64,000 nt of DNA. Source: Ulvibacter litoralis. Lineage in GTDB: Bacteria > Bacteroidota > Bacteroidia > Flavobacteriales > Flavobacteriaceae. Both the position numbers and the translations under genes were made by a program. The notes beneath the pieces are model-generated. The model worked only from the letters and a program-made list of their open reading frames with translations, ran no database searches and was not told the origin of the DNA. The stretch is taken from the NCBI RefSeq assembly GCF_900102055.1, contig NZ_FNBA01000002.1, forward strand, positions 372,001-436,000, read 5' to 3'. Below are positions 36,819 through 45,569 of this stretch, piece after piece (the stretch's first letter is position 1; each line of letters begins with the position of its first letter).

Positions 36819-37926
36819 TTATAACTCATCGGAGGTTTCTTTCTGTCCGGTCATCATTAAATAGGCTTTCAAAAATCCATCTATAGCACCGTCGAGCATG
36901 GCATCTGTGTTTCCTGTTTCGTAACCTGTACGGACATCTTTTACCAATTTATAAGGGTGAAGCACGTAATTACGTATTTGTGATCCCCATTCAATTGCCA
37001 TTTTACCACTTTCAATTTCGGCACGTTGCGCTTGTTGCTTTCGGAGTTCTATTTCGTAGAGCTGCGATTTAAGCATTTGCATTGCTTTTTCGCGGTTTTC
37101 TAGTTGCGAACGTGTTTCGGAGTTGTGAATGACAATTCCGCTCGGCTTGTGCGTTAAAATAGCTTTAGTCTCAACTTTATTTACATTTTGCCCCCCGGCA
37201 CCGCTACTTCGTGCAAAATCCCAAGAAATATCAGCTGGGTTGATGTCAATTTGTATCGAATCGTCTGCTAATGGGTACACATATACGGAAGCGAAACTTG
37301 TGTGTCTTTTCGCATTGCTATCGAAAGGAGAGATGCGTACAAGACGATGCACTCCATTTTCACTTTTTAGCCAACCAAATGCATAATCACCTTCAATTTC
37401 TAAGGTAACTGTTTTAATACCAGCGACATCTCCAGATTGAAAGTTGAGTTCTTTAACTTTAAAACCATTTTTTTCGGCCCACATTAAATACATACGCATG
37501 AGCATTTGTGCCCAATCGCAGCTTTCAGTACCTCCAGCGCCAGCTGTTATTTGTAGCACAGCACTTAAATCATCACCCTCTTCGCTTAGCATGTTTCTAA
37601 ACTCCAGTGATTCTGTGGCTTCAGAGGCTTTATTGAAAAGTTTTTCTACTTGTTCGGAGGTTCCTTCACCTTCTTTAAAGAACTCGAACATAATTTCGGC
37701 TTCTTCAGTAAGTGTAACTGCCGTTTCGTAGTCTGTAACCCATTTCTTTTTATTCCGAAGTACTTTCATGAAAGCTTCGGCTTCTTGAGGGTTATTCCAG
37801 AAGTTAGGATCGAAGGTTTTTTCTTCGTCGTTTGAAATCTCTATTCGCTTCCCGGCAACGTCAAAGATACCTCCTTAACGCGTCCTGGCGATCTTTGAGA
37901 TCTTTAATTTGATCTTGTGTAATCAT
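36819..37926 (-). CDS. prfB: Peptide chain release factor 2 with programmed +1 frameshift
   Basis: RF2 recognises UGA and UAA and triggers peptide release. It is in two frames: codons 1-21 (37864-37926, MITQDQIKDLKDRQDALRRY L) end at CTT before an in-frame TGA (37861-37863); a +1 slip continues at GAC (37860-37862) to 36819, giving 368 residues in all. The slip site is AGG AGG TAT CTT TGA C, the classic RF2 autoregulation signal. GAGGQ (catalytic GGQ) and SPF (stop-codon recognition, in RISPFDSN) are intact. If release factor is plentiful, termination at TGA wins, so it controls its own level. Confidence 0.97.
37860..37876 (-). promoter_or_regulatory. RF2 programmed frameshift site
   Basis: Minus-strand AGG AGG T AT CTT TGA C, with an SD-like AGGAGG at 37870-37875 three bases upstream of CTT and the TGA followed by C, a weak termination context. 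Confidence 0.95.
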
Positions 37927-38408
37927 ATATTTTATTTGTAGCTATTAGTAAACGTTTGTCCTGTAAAAATAAGTGAACTAGTTGCAAGTTGAAAGTGATT
38001 TAGCTTCGAATTAAGTTTTTTTTTAAAAGCTTTCTTTCACTTCTTATTGTATATTTGTCTAATAATCTCATTTTGGGTGGTGTATGTGGCTTTTAGAGTT
38101 TAGATATACCTTTTTATAAATTCCTGTTTGTTAGGATTTATTTTGTTAGTTTTATTACTCCCCATGAACTGTAATAATTTGTATGAATGAGTGTTGTTTT
38201 TTTCGCTTTATTTCGCTTACTAAGGGCGCAAGTACTTCAACTAAATTTTTTTATTGTTCCGTATATTTTAAAGAGTTTTTCTTTTAATAGAATGCCCTTA
38301 AGATAAATGTTTGGATTACATTAAAAATAATGCTTACTCTTGATAATTTAATTGCTAATAGCTTTTACTATATTATATTTGTGAAATTTCAAAGACTGTA
38401 AACATATA
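37927..38408. other. 482-base gap without a gene
   Basis: Very AT-rich. I find no convincing open frame on either strand. It holds two -7 boxes: TATATTTG at 38051-38058, not followed by a clear gene, and TATATTTG at 38374-38381 with TTG at 38352-38354, which serves the next gene. Confidence 0.5.
38352..38381 (+). promoter_or_regulatory. Promoter of the 206-residue secreted protein (TTG-N19-TATATTTG)
   Basis: TTG 38352-38354, 19-base spacer and a perfect -7 box 38374-38381; ATG at 38409. This is the textbook flavobacterial arrangement. Confidence 0.75.
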
Positions 38409-39029
38409 ATGAAATCTTTATTATTTAGTATATTCATGTTGGTGAGCGTTTTTTCCTATGCTCAGCACGATGAAGCCTATTTAAATGGTTTGGTTTCTGG
38501 TTTTACAAGTAGTCTAAAAAGTAAAAATATTGACACGTATTTAATCTCAAAGCGTTATTGTATCGGTAACATTGAAATCTTTCAATTAGGAGATGGTAGC
38601 TTATGTGCTTCTAAAAGCACTTATTTTGAAGTATATCTCTTTTGGCTAGAAGGAGAAGTGGCAAAAATTAAAAAAATAGACAATTGCGGTTTGTACACTA
38701 CTTTAGAATTGTCTAATTCGAATATTATGGATTTTATGGGTATTTATAAGAATGATATCAAGCAAAATCCTGTAAAGCATTACCAATTTGCTTCTAAAGG
38801 CAGTGGTCCTATCCAAAGCACTGAAATTCATTCTTGCTCACGCGTTATTGAATATAGAGATGGAACAGGATTAGAGATTAACCAATTGTATAATCTCTTT
38901 GATATTACCAATGATGCCATGGAAGAAAATATAAATTTTGAATATAATAACACTTTGAACATCATTTCGTTAGATGAGATGATGAGCAATGCGATCGAAA
39001 AGGTAGAAGATCAATTTAGAAGAGAATAA
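38409..39029 (+). CDS. Secreted protein, function unknown
   Basis: 206 residues; signal peptide about 1-18 (ends FSYA). Has three or four Cys in the mature part (KRYCIGN, GSLCASK, DNCGLYT, HSCSRVIEYRD), which may form disulfides in the periplasm. No recognised domain. Ends 11 bases before ltaE and may be co-transcribed with it, though a functional link is not evident. Confidence 0.6.
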   Translation: MKSLLFSIFMLVSVFSYAQHDEAYLNGLVSGFTSSLKSKNIDTYLISKRYCIGNIEIFQLGDGSLCASKSTYFEVYLFWLEGEVAKIKKIDNCGLYTTLELSNSNIMDFMGIYKNDIKQNPVKHYQFASKGSGPIQSTEIHSCSRVIEYRDGTGLEINQLYNLFDITNDAMEENINFEYNNTLNIISLDEMMSNAIEKVEDQFRRE

Positions 39030-39040
39030 CTCAGATTTTT

Positions 39041-40063
39041 ATGCATATAGATTTACGTAGCGACACTGTTACACGCCCCAGTAAAGAGATGTTAGCAGCA
39101 ATGATGACTGCTAAAACAGGAGATGATGTTTATAAAGAAGATCCCACTGTAAATGAGTTAGAAAGCCGAGTAGCAAAAATGTTTGGGATGGATACAGCCT
39201 TATTTTTTCCATCAGGAAGCATGGCAAATCAAGCGGCAATTAAACTTCACACACAACCTGGAGAACAACTTATTTGTGATAAATGGGCACATGTCTATAA
39301 TTACGAAGGAGGGGGAGTGTCCTTCAATAGCGGTGTATCATGTAAGTTGGTAGATGGTGACAGAGGGATGATTACAGCAGCGCAAGTAGAAGAAGCTATA
39401 AATCCGCCAGATTTTTATCATAGTCCGTTAACGACTTTAGTATGTTTAGAAAACACGACGAATAAAGGAGGGGGCGCTTGTTACGATTTTGCTGAAATTG
39501 AAAAGATACGTAAAGTATGTACGGCTAATAACTTAGGGCTACATTTAGATGGAGCGCGACTCTTTAACGCGCTTGTAGCTAAAAATGAAGATGCGAAAGA
39601 CTACGGAAAGGTTTTCGATACCATTTCTATTTGTTTTAGTAAAGGACTTGGAATTCCGTTAGGAACGGTGTTGGTTGGGAATAATGATATCATGCAAAAA
39701 GCAATTCGCGTTCGTAAAGTGTTGGGGGGTGGAATGCGCCAAGTAGGTATTATTGCAGCTGCTGGTTTGTATGCTTTAGATACAAATGTAAATCGTTTGG
39801 CTGAAGACCATCGTAAGGCTTCAGAAATAGCTGAAACGCTTCAGAAGCAAACTTATGTAAAAGAGGTAGAGCCTACAGAAACAAATATTGTTATATTCTA
39901 CTTAACCGATGCTGTTTCCGAAGAAAAATTTATGGACGACCTACTTCAGAAAAATATTAAGATAAGTAATATGGGGCAAGGGAAACTTCGTATTGTAACA
40001 CATTTAGATTATACAGACCCCATGCATGAGTTGTTTTTGAAAACATTAAATACTTACAAATAA
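39041..40063 (+). CDS. ltaE: Threonine aldolase / beta-eliminating lyase
   Basis: PLP enzyme that cleaves L-(allo-)threonine to glycine and acetaldehyde. 340 residues, the usual length. Start IDLRSDTVTRPS (4-15), the AIKLH region, LHLDGARLFNA (Asp-Gly-Ala-Arg of the PLP site, about 168-178) and SICFSKGLGIPLG with the PLP-binding Lys (about 203). Cytoplasmic, in glycine supply. A strong terminator shared with the convergent DUF1508 gene follows. Confidence 0.93.
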   Translation: MHIDLRSDTVTRPSKEMLAAMMTAKTGDDVYKEDPTVNELESRVAKMFGMDTALFFPSGSMANQAAIKLHTQPGEQLICDKWAHVYNYEGGGVSFNSGVSCKLVDGDRGMITAAQVEEAINPPDFYHSPLTTLVCLENTTNKGGGACYDFAEIEKIRKVCTANNLGLHLDGARLFNALVAKNEDAKDYGKVFDTISICFSKGLGIPLGTVLVGNNDIMQKAIRVRKVLGGGMRQVGIIAAAGLYALDTNVNRLAEDHRKASEIAETLQKQTYVKEVEPTETNIVIFYLTDAVSEEKFMDDLLQKNIKISNMGQGKLRIVTHLDYTDPMHELFLKTLNTYK

Positions 40064-40104
40064 AAAGAAGCTTCTCTACTAGTATGTAAGAGAAGCTTCT
40101 TTTT
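40062..40104. terminator. Bidirectional terminator
   Basis: 16-bp perfect stem aaaaagaagcttctct/agagaagcttcttttt with an 11-base loop, between the convergent ltaE and DUF1508 genes. Confidence 0.92.
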
Positions 40105-40119
40105 ATTTTGAAAATATAA

Positions 40120-40437
40120 CTATACTTCCTTTGTTTCTGCGCCTGGGGCATTCTTCTTTACAGACTCAATACCGTTATTCATACCCGATTCTGAAGCATA
40201 CATTTGGCTACTTCCTACGATTTGACCGTTGGTAGATGTTATGTTGAAATGGAATTTTCCGTTTTTGGCTGTTTTACGTTCGAAACGAGCATCGTCTGCA
40301 CAATTTTTCTTTACAGATTCTATACCGTTAGTTGCTGAAGCTTTAGAAGCATACATTTGGCTAGACAATATTACTTGTCCGTTAGAAGCTTTTAATACAA
40401 AGTGATATTTATCTTCATTTTTTTTTAATTCAAACAT
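40120..40437 (-). CDS. DUF1508 (YegP-like) protein with two repeats
   Basis: 105 residues made of two copies of the DUF1508 unit: residues 5-48 (FVLKASNGQVILSSQMYASK) and 54-98 (FNITSTNGQIVGSSQMYASE). It is the tandem form of YegP, small beta-alpha protein with proposed nucleic-acid or stress roles. Single gene; a 16-bp palindrome lies 52 bases upstream. Confidence 0.85.
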   Translation of the reverse strand: MFELKKNEDKYHFVLKASNGQVILSSQMYASKASATNGIESVKKNCADDARFERKTAKNGKFHFNITSTNGQIVGSSQMYASESGMNNGIESVKKNAPGAETKEV

Positions 40438-40488
40438 AGGTGCTTTTTTAAATAATTAGACTTGAATTCATCCTATAAATATCGAAAA

Positions 40489-40504
40489 AAAATACTAGTA
40501 TTTT
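40489..40504. promoter_or_regulatory. 16-bp palindrome aaaatactagtatttt
   Basis: Perfect inverted repeat in the region between the divergent DUF1508 gene (starts at 40437) and ompA-like gene (starts at 40693). It may be a dimer-binding operator for the DUF1508 gene or just chance in AT-rich DNA. Confidence 0.3.
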
Positions 40505-40648
40505 GAGATTTTACACAAAAAAAAACTTCCATTTTTAAAAGAACAACGGAGTTTGCACTTCATCCTGTTTTAAGCGCAACTAGTCGAAAACCCTTGGTTG
40601 TCAGGGAATTTTGTTGTGAATATTGAGTAAATTGAAGTGTTCATGCAT

Positions 40649-40656
40649 TAATTTTG
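40649..40656 (+). promoter_or_regulatory. -7 box (TAATTTTG) of the OmpA-family gene
   Basis: Perfect TAnnTTTG. A TTG at 40623-40625 is 23 bases upstream, at the long end of allowed spacing. Confidence 0.5.
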
Positions 40657-40692
40657 CAGCATAATCAATAAACCATTTAAACATTCACAAAC

Positions 40693-42375
40693 ATGAAAAA
40701 AATTATTTTATTAGGTCTTTCCCTGTTAGTTGCGAACGTAGCTTTCTCTCAAGACCTTCCGACAAACCCTGAACCTGGTAAATGTTACGTACGTTGTGTA
40801 ACACCAGATATTTGGGTAAACCAAGAAGTTACTGTAGAAGTTTCACCATCTTATAAAAAATTAAGTGTTATCCCTGCACAGTATAAAAAGGAAACGATTA
40901 CTGTTGATTCTAAAGATGCAGGTCAAAGTTTAGAAGTAATTCCAGCACAATACACTACTGAATCATTTAGTGTTGTAACAAAAGAAGCTTCACAGCGCCT
41001 TGTGAAAGTTCCTTCTCAAGTTACTACTGAAACAGAAACGGTAACTACTAGTGAAGCAAGCTATAGTTTACGTGTAGTTCCTGCTAAATATGAAAACAGA
41101 GATTTTGAAGTTGTTGTTCAACCAGCATACCAAAAAGTTGAAATCATTCCTGCTGTTTATGAAACAAGAGATGTAACAATTACAGTAAAAGAACCATCTC
41201 AACGTTTGGAAGTTATTCCAGCTGAATGGGGAACTGAAACATTAACGTACAAAAAGAGAGAGTACGGATCTACTATTAAAACGACTCCAGCAAGATTTAG
41301 ATCAGATTCTGAAACTATTGAAGTAAAGCCAGTTACTGCTCGTTGGGAAATGAGTGATACTCCAGCTGCAGAATGTGCTTCTAGCGATCCTAACGATTGT
41401 AGATACTGGTGTTATAAAGGTGTTCCTGCAGAATATACTACTGTAAGTGTACAGCGTTTAGATTCTGATGCTTCTTTCGTAAGAACATCTGATTGTGATA
41501 GTGCAAGTGGAAATAGCAACGACTGTGGAATGGGTACTTATACTAGAACTACATTAGTTAGACCAGCTACTACAAGAGTTATTGATATTCCTGGAGAAAC
41601 TAAAACAGTAAAAACTACTGTAATGGTAACACCTCCAACAACAAGAGTTATTGAAATTCCAGAAGTAAGAAAAACAATCTCAAAAAGAGTAATGGTAACG
41701 CCTCCTACTACTGAGAGAATTGAAATTCCTGCTGAAACTAAAACAGTAAAAAGAACAGTTATCTCTAACGAATCTACTAGAGTTGAAGGTATCGATTCTC
41801 AATCTACTACATTCAAGAAAACAGTAATGTCTACACCTCCTACAACAAGAGCAATTGCACTTAAAGGACAAAACAAGACATTAGAAGTAACTAAATTAGT
41901 ATCTGATGCTAGAGTTGAAGAAACAGTAGTTCCTGCTGTAACTAAAACTGTAACCAAAGAAGTATTGCAAACAAAAGGTGGACTTACAACTTGGAAAGAA
42001 GTTGAATGTGCTCTAGTTGAATACCAAGCTCTTCCAATTAACTGGAACTTAGGTAGTGCAACACTTACTCCAGAAGCTAAAAGAATTATCGATACTCGTT
42101 TAATGCCAGTTTTACAAGAAAACCAAGGGGTTAAATTAGAAATTGCTTCTCATACAGATTCAAGAGGTGGTGTTACAGCTAACCAAGATCTTTCTGAAAG
42201 AAGAGCGCAATCTGTTGCTAGATACCTTGAGTCAAAAGGTGTTAACGGTAGTTTATTAGTAGCAAATGGATACGGTGAAAAGCGTTTGAAAAACAGATGT
42301 GCAGACGGTGTTTCTTGTACTGAGCGTGAGCATTCTGTAAACAGAAGAACTGAGTTTAGATTAATTAACAACTAA
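40693..42375 (+). CDS. OmpA-family protein with 23-residue tandem repeats
   Basis: 560 residues. Signal peptide 1-20 (ends FSQ). About seven tandem units of exactly 23 residues at 49-209 (pattern V..K...Q.LEVIPAQYTTE), a Cys-rich insertion about 225-285, then about five more units of 22-23 residues at 288-425 (pattern VMVTPPTTRVIEIP). The C-terminal OmpA domain (about 446-560) has the peptidoglycan-binding signature ASHTDSRGGVTANQDLSERRA. So the protein anchors to the cell wall and presents a long repetitive beta arm. No barrel domain. A strong terminator follows. Confidence 0.87.
   Translation: MKKIILLGLSLLVANVAFSQDLPTNPEPGKCYVRCVTPDIWVNQEVTVEVSPSYKKLSVIPAQYKKETITVDSKDAGQSLEVIPAQYTTESFSVVTKEASQRLVKVPSQVTTETETVTTSEASYSLRVVPAKYENRDFEVVVQPAYQKVEIIPAVYETRDVTITVKEPSQRLEVIPAEWGTETLTYKKREYGSTIKTTPARFRSDSETIEVKPVTARWEMSDTPAAECASSDPNDCRYWCYKGVPAEYTTVSVQRLDSDASFVRTSDCDSASGNSNDCGMGTYTRTTLVRPATTRVIDIPGETKTVKTTVMVTPPTTRVIEIPEVRKTISKRVMVTPPTTERIEIPAETKTVKRTVISNESTRVEGIDSQSTTFKKTVMSTPPTTRAIALKGQNKTLEVTKLVSDARVEETVVPAVTKTVTKEVLQTKGGLTTWKEVECALVEYQALPINWNLGSATLTPEAKRIIDTRLMPVLQENQGVKLEIASHTDSRGGVTANQDLSERRAQSVARYLESKGVNGSLLVANGYGEKRLKNRCADGVSCTEREHSVNRRTEFRLINN
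40840..41319 (+). repeat. Seven 69-base (23-codon) tandem repeats, first block
   Basis: Residues 50-209 of the OmpA-family protein; units such as VDSKDAGQSLEVIPAQYTTE and VVTKEASQRLVKVPSQVTTE keep an exact 23-residue period but have diverged at the DNA level. Confidence 0.8.
41554..41967 (+). repeat. Second block of 22-23-residue repeats
   Basis: Residues 288-425. Units such as VMVTPPTTRVIEIPEVRKT and VMVTPPTTERIEIPAETKT have the same period as the first block but a different consensus; one unit is 22 residues. Confidence 0.75.
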
Positions 42376-42410
42376 TTAGTTGTCTTAAATAATCATACCT
42401 AGATATTTTA

Positions 42411-42448
42411 AAAGAATTCCCAATTTTTTGGGAATTCTTTTTTTTTTG
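42411..42448 (+). terminator. Strong terminator after the OmpA-family gene
   Basis: 13-bp stem aaagaattcccaa/ttgggaattcttt with loop tttt followed by T-run. Confidence 0.92.
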
Positions 42449-42456
42449 TACCATCT

Positions 42457-42473
42457 TTGGCACAAATTATGCT
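42457..42473 (+). promoter_or_regulatory. Possible sigma-54 promoter
   Basis: TTGGCACA-N4-ATGCT with exact GG-N10-GC spacing (GG 42459-42460, GC 42471-42472). The first base of the -12 element deviates from TTGC. Predicted start near 42484, 15 bases before the ATG at 42499. The same stretch also looks a little like a -7 box (CATCTTTG, one mismatch), so the assignment is not certain. Confidence 0.4.
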
Positions 42474-42498
42474 AATTTTCATTTAAATTTACTAGCGT

Positions 42499-42966
42499 AT
42501 GAAGCCCTTTCTTGTTATTATTTTTCTAATGTTTTCAGCTTTAAGTTTCGGACAAGAAACTGAGTCAAGTCTTAACTGGCTTACGAACCTTGAAAAAGCA
42601 GAAAAAATTTCGCAACAAACAAATAAACCTATTTTGCTATATTTTACTGGGAGTGATTGGTGTCCTCCGTGTAAAGGATTAAAAAAAGATTTTTTTGAAA
42701 CTGAAGAGTTTGCTGCGAGAGCAGATAAATATGTGTTGGTTTTAATTGATTTACCTCGCAGAATGGATATTGTTTCTGAAGAACAATTAGTTTACAACAA
42801 AAAAATAGTGAAGAAGTATAACAAAGACAACTCTTTCCCTAAGTTATTAGTATTAAATCACTCAGGAAAAGAATTGGGTATGCTTTCTGGATATAGCTCT
42901 TATAGTACTTATCAAGATACAAGCTATCATTTCGCTTTCGTAGATAAGTTTGCGAGTAGTAACTAA
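42499..42966 (+). CDS. Secreted thioredoxin-like protein
   Basis: 155 residues. Signal peptide about 1-18 (ends LSFGQ). Thioredoxin_7-type domain about 33-145 with the active site SDWCPPCKGLKKDFF (CPPC about residues 54-57) and the later FPKLLVLN cis-Pro region. A periplasmic disulfide or thiol exchange protein; the partner is unknown. It may be transcribed by sigma-54. Convergent with the YbaB gene, one base between stops. Confidence 0.87.
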   Translation: MKPFLVIIFLMFSALSFGQETESSLNWLTNLEKAEKISQQTNKPILLYFTGSDWCPPCKGLKKDFFETEEFAARADKYVLVLIDLPRRMDIVSEEQLVYNKKIVKKYNKDNSFPKLLVLNHSGKELGMLSGYSSYSTYQDTSYHFAFVDKFASSN

Positions 42967-42967
42967 T

Positions 42968-43291
42968 CTATTTGAATAAATCCATTCCAGGAATGTTTGG
43001 CATTCCTTCTTTAGCAACTGCAGAAACTTCAGCTTCGTTTATTTGAGTAGCTTTCGCAATAGCCTTATTAAGTGTTAATATTAGATAATCTTCTAATTGC
43101 TCTTTATCTTCTAAAAGCGAGTCGTCAATTTGTATTGATTTTATTTCGCGATTAGCAGTTAGAGTTATTTTTAATAAGTTATCGCTACTGTTCTCGTCTA
43201 TTAAAACTGTGTCCAATCGTTTTTTAGTGGCTTCAACTTTTTCTTGGGTTTCTTTTAGTTTACCCATCATTCCCATTAAATCTCCAAACAT
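42968..43291 (-). CDS. YbaB/EbfC nucleoid-associated protein
   Basis: 107 residues, as usual. Start [20 protein letters not shown] (the coiled-coil tweezers helix), then the beta part [18 protein letters not shown] and C-terminal helix that ends [11 protein letters not shown]. Binds DNA as a dimer; in other bacteria it is next to dnaX/recR, which is not so here. Minus-strand -7 box TAAATTTG at 43315-43322. Confidence 0.9.
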   Translation of the reverse strand: MFGDLMGMMGKLKETQEKVEATKKRLDTVLIDENSSDNLLKITLTANREIKSIQIDDSLLEDKEQLEDYLILTLNKAIAKATQINEAEVSAVAKEGMPNIPGMDLFK

Positions 43292-43314
43292 AATTTTGTG
43301 TTTTTAATTTGTTG

Positions 43315-43322
43315 CAAATTTA
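43315..43322 (-). promoter_or_regulatory. -7 box (TAAATTTG) of the YbaB gene
   Basis: Perfect minus-strand match 24 bases before the start. It lies within two bases of a plus-strand TACTTTG (43324-43330) that could serve the peptidase gene, so the divergent promoters nearly touch. Confidence 0.5.
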
Positions 43323-43357
43323 CTACTTTGTACGATAACTAATCAATATTTTCAATT

Positions 43358-45493
43358 ATGAAAAATATAGCAGTTGTGTCCATTGTTTCTATTATTTTTG
43401 CATCCGCTTGTACAACAAATAAAACTTCAGAAAAAATAATGAACATAACACCCCCTAAAGCCGATAAAATAGCTAAGAATCTAGAAATTCACGGCGATTC
43501 ACGTGAAGATAATTACTATTGGCTTAATCAGCGTGAAGATGAGGAGGTGATCGATTATCTTGAGAGAGAGAATGATTACTACGATAAGATGACAGCGCAT
43601 ACAAAGAAGTTTAAAGAAGACTTGTTTGAAGAAATGAAGGGGAGAATTAAAGAGGATGATGAATCTGTTCCTTATAAATTAAATGGATATTACTACATCA
43701 CACGCTACGAAAAAGGAAAAGATTATCCAATTTACACTAGAAAAAAAGGAACCTTAGAGGCGCCTGAAGAGATTATTTTTAATGTAAATGAAATGGCTGA
43801 AGGTCATTCGTATTACAATTTAAATGGTTTTAGTGTTAGTGAAAACAATAAGCTGATTTCTTTCGGAGTAGATACAATAAGTCGCAGGAAATACACCATC
43901 TATATTAAAAATTTAGAAACAGGTGAGATTTTGCCAGAAAACATTCCGCTTACCACAGGAAGTGCTACTTGGGCAAACGATAATAAAACACTTTTCTACA
44001 CACGAAAAGATGAGCAAACACTGCGTTCCAACCAAATCTTTAGACATACATTAGGAACCGATCCTAAAGACGATGCCTTAATTTTTACTGAAGAAGATGA
44101 AACCTTTGGAACCTACGTTTACAAAACAAAATCAAAAAAGTATCTAGTAATTGGTTGTTATAGTACGCTTACTTCAGAGTTTCAAGTATTGGACGCTAGT
44201 ACGCCAAACGAACCCTTTACGTTGTTTCAGCCACGTGTACGAGGTTTAGAATATAGTATTTCGCATTACGGAGATAGTTTTTACATACTGACCAATAAAG
44301 ATGAGGCAATCAATTTTAAATTGATGAAGACTTCAGAAAAAAACACAACCCAAGAGCATTGGGTAGATATGATTCCGCATCGCAAAGATGTGCTACTCGA
44401 AGACATTGATATTTTTAAAGATTATTTGGTGGTGAGTGAGCGTACCAACGGTTTAAATATGATTAATGTGAAGCGTTGGGACCAAAAGGAAGATTATTAT
44501 TTGCCTTTCGACAACGAAACCTATACGGTTGGAACAGGCGGAAATGCAGAATTTGATACAGATATTCTTCGCTATGGGTATAACTCATTAACAACTCCTT
44601 CATCAACGATCGATTTCAATATGAAAACGAAAGAGAAGGAGGTGAAAAAAGAAACCAAAGTCTTAGGCGGAAAGTTTAATAAAGAAAATTACGAATCGAA
44701 GCGAGTTTGGGCAACCGCTACCGATGGGACTAAAATTCCTATTTCGATGGTGTACCGAAAAGGTATGGAACAGAACGGTAAAAATCCATTTTTGCTATAT
44801 GCATACGGTTCTTATGGATCAACGGTAGATCCTTATTTTTCATCTGTACGACTAAGCCTGTTAGATAGAGGATTTATTTTTGCTATCGCACATGTTAGAG
44901 GAGGGGAGTATTTAGGAAGACAATGGTATGAAGATGGAAAACTTCTCAAGAAAAAAAATACATTTACCGACTTTATCGATGCTTCAAAGTTTTTGATTGC
45001 TGAAAATTATACATCTAAAGACCATCTATATGCTTCAGGAGGATCTGCTGGAGGATTATTAATGGGGGCAATAGTGAATATGGCTCCAGAAATATATAAC
45101 GGTGTAATAGCATCCGTACCTTTTGTAGATGTTGTAACCACGATGTTAGATGATAGTATTCCATTAACAACAGGTGAATATGACGAATGGGGAAATCCTA
45201 ACGAACCTGAGTATTATGAATATATGAAATCGTACTCACCTTACGATAACGTAGCACCATTAGCGTATCCAAATATGTTGGTAACAACAGGTCTACACGA
45301 TAGTCAGGTGCAGTATTGGGAGCCAGCCAAATGGGTGGCAAAACTTCGAGAACTTAAAAAAGGAACTTCGGTTTTACTGCTTCAAACTAATATGGAAGCT
45401 GGTCATGGAGGGGCTTCGGGGCGTTTTGAAGCCTTAAAAGAAGTCGCGATGGATTATGCCTTTTTATTGGATTTAGAAGGAATAACGGAGTAA
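43358..45493 (+). CDS. S9 prolyl oligopeptidase (oligopeptidase B-like), lipoprotein
   Basis: 711 residues. Lipoprotein signal with FASAC (Cys about residue 18), so it is an exported form of protease II. N-terminal seven-blade propeller about 60-420, then the alpha/beta-hydrolase domain with GGSAGGLL (catalytic Ser about 564), Asp in TTGLHDSQVQYWEP and His in EAGHGGASGRFE (catalytic His about 684). Cleaves after basic residues in short peptides, in the periplasm or outer membrane. Single gene. Confidence 0.93.
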   Translation: MKNIAVVSIVSIIFASACTTNKTSEKIMNITPPKADKIAKNLEIHGDSREDNYYWLNQREDEEVIDYLERENDYYDKMTAHTKKFKEDLFEEMKGRIKEDDESVPYKLNGYYYITRYEKGKDYPIYTRKKGTLEAPEEIIFNVNEMAEGHSYYNLNGFSVSENNKLISFGVDTISRRKYTIYIKNLETGEILPENIPLTTGSATWANDNKTLFYTRKDEQTLRSNQIFRHTLGTDPKDDALIFTEEDETFGTYVYKTKSKKYLVIGCYSTLTSEFQVLDASTPNEPFTLFQPRVRGLEYSISHYGDSFYILTNKDEAINFKLMKTSEKNTTQEHWVDMIPHRKDVLLEDIDIFKDYLVVSERTNGLNMINVKRWDQKEDYYLPFDNETYTVGTGGNAEFDTDILRYGYNSLTTPSSTIDFNMKTKEKEVKKETKVLGGKFNKENYESKRVWATATDGTKIPISMVYRKGMEQNGKNPFLLYAYGSYGSTVDPYFSSVRLSLLDRGFIFAIAHVRGGEYLGRQWYEDGKLLKKKNTFTDFIDASKFLIAENYTSKDHLYASGGSAGGLLMGAIVNMAPEIYNGVIASVPFVDVVTTMLDDSIPLTTGEYDEWGNPNEPEYYEYMKSYSPYDNVAPLAYPNMLVTTGLHDSQVQYWEPAKWVAKLRELKKGTSVLLLQTNMEAGHGGASGRFEALKEVAMDYAFLLDLEGITE

Positions 45494-45508
45494 TAAAAAT
45501 TAATTATG

Positions 45509-45516
45509 TATCTTTG
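45509..45516 (+). promoter_or_regulatory. -7 box (TATCTTTG)
   Basis: Perfect TAnnTTTG 54 bases before the cysteine-synthase-like gene. No clear -33 TTG. Confidence 0.5.
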
Positions 45517-45569
45517 TACCGTTTTGAATTAAAGATTTATAACTCAAAATTTGTTGCAAAATTCCCTTT

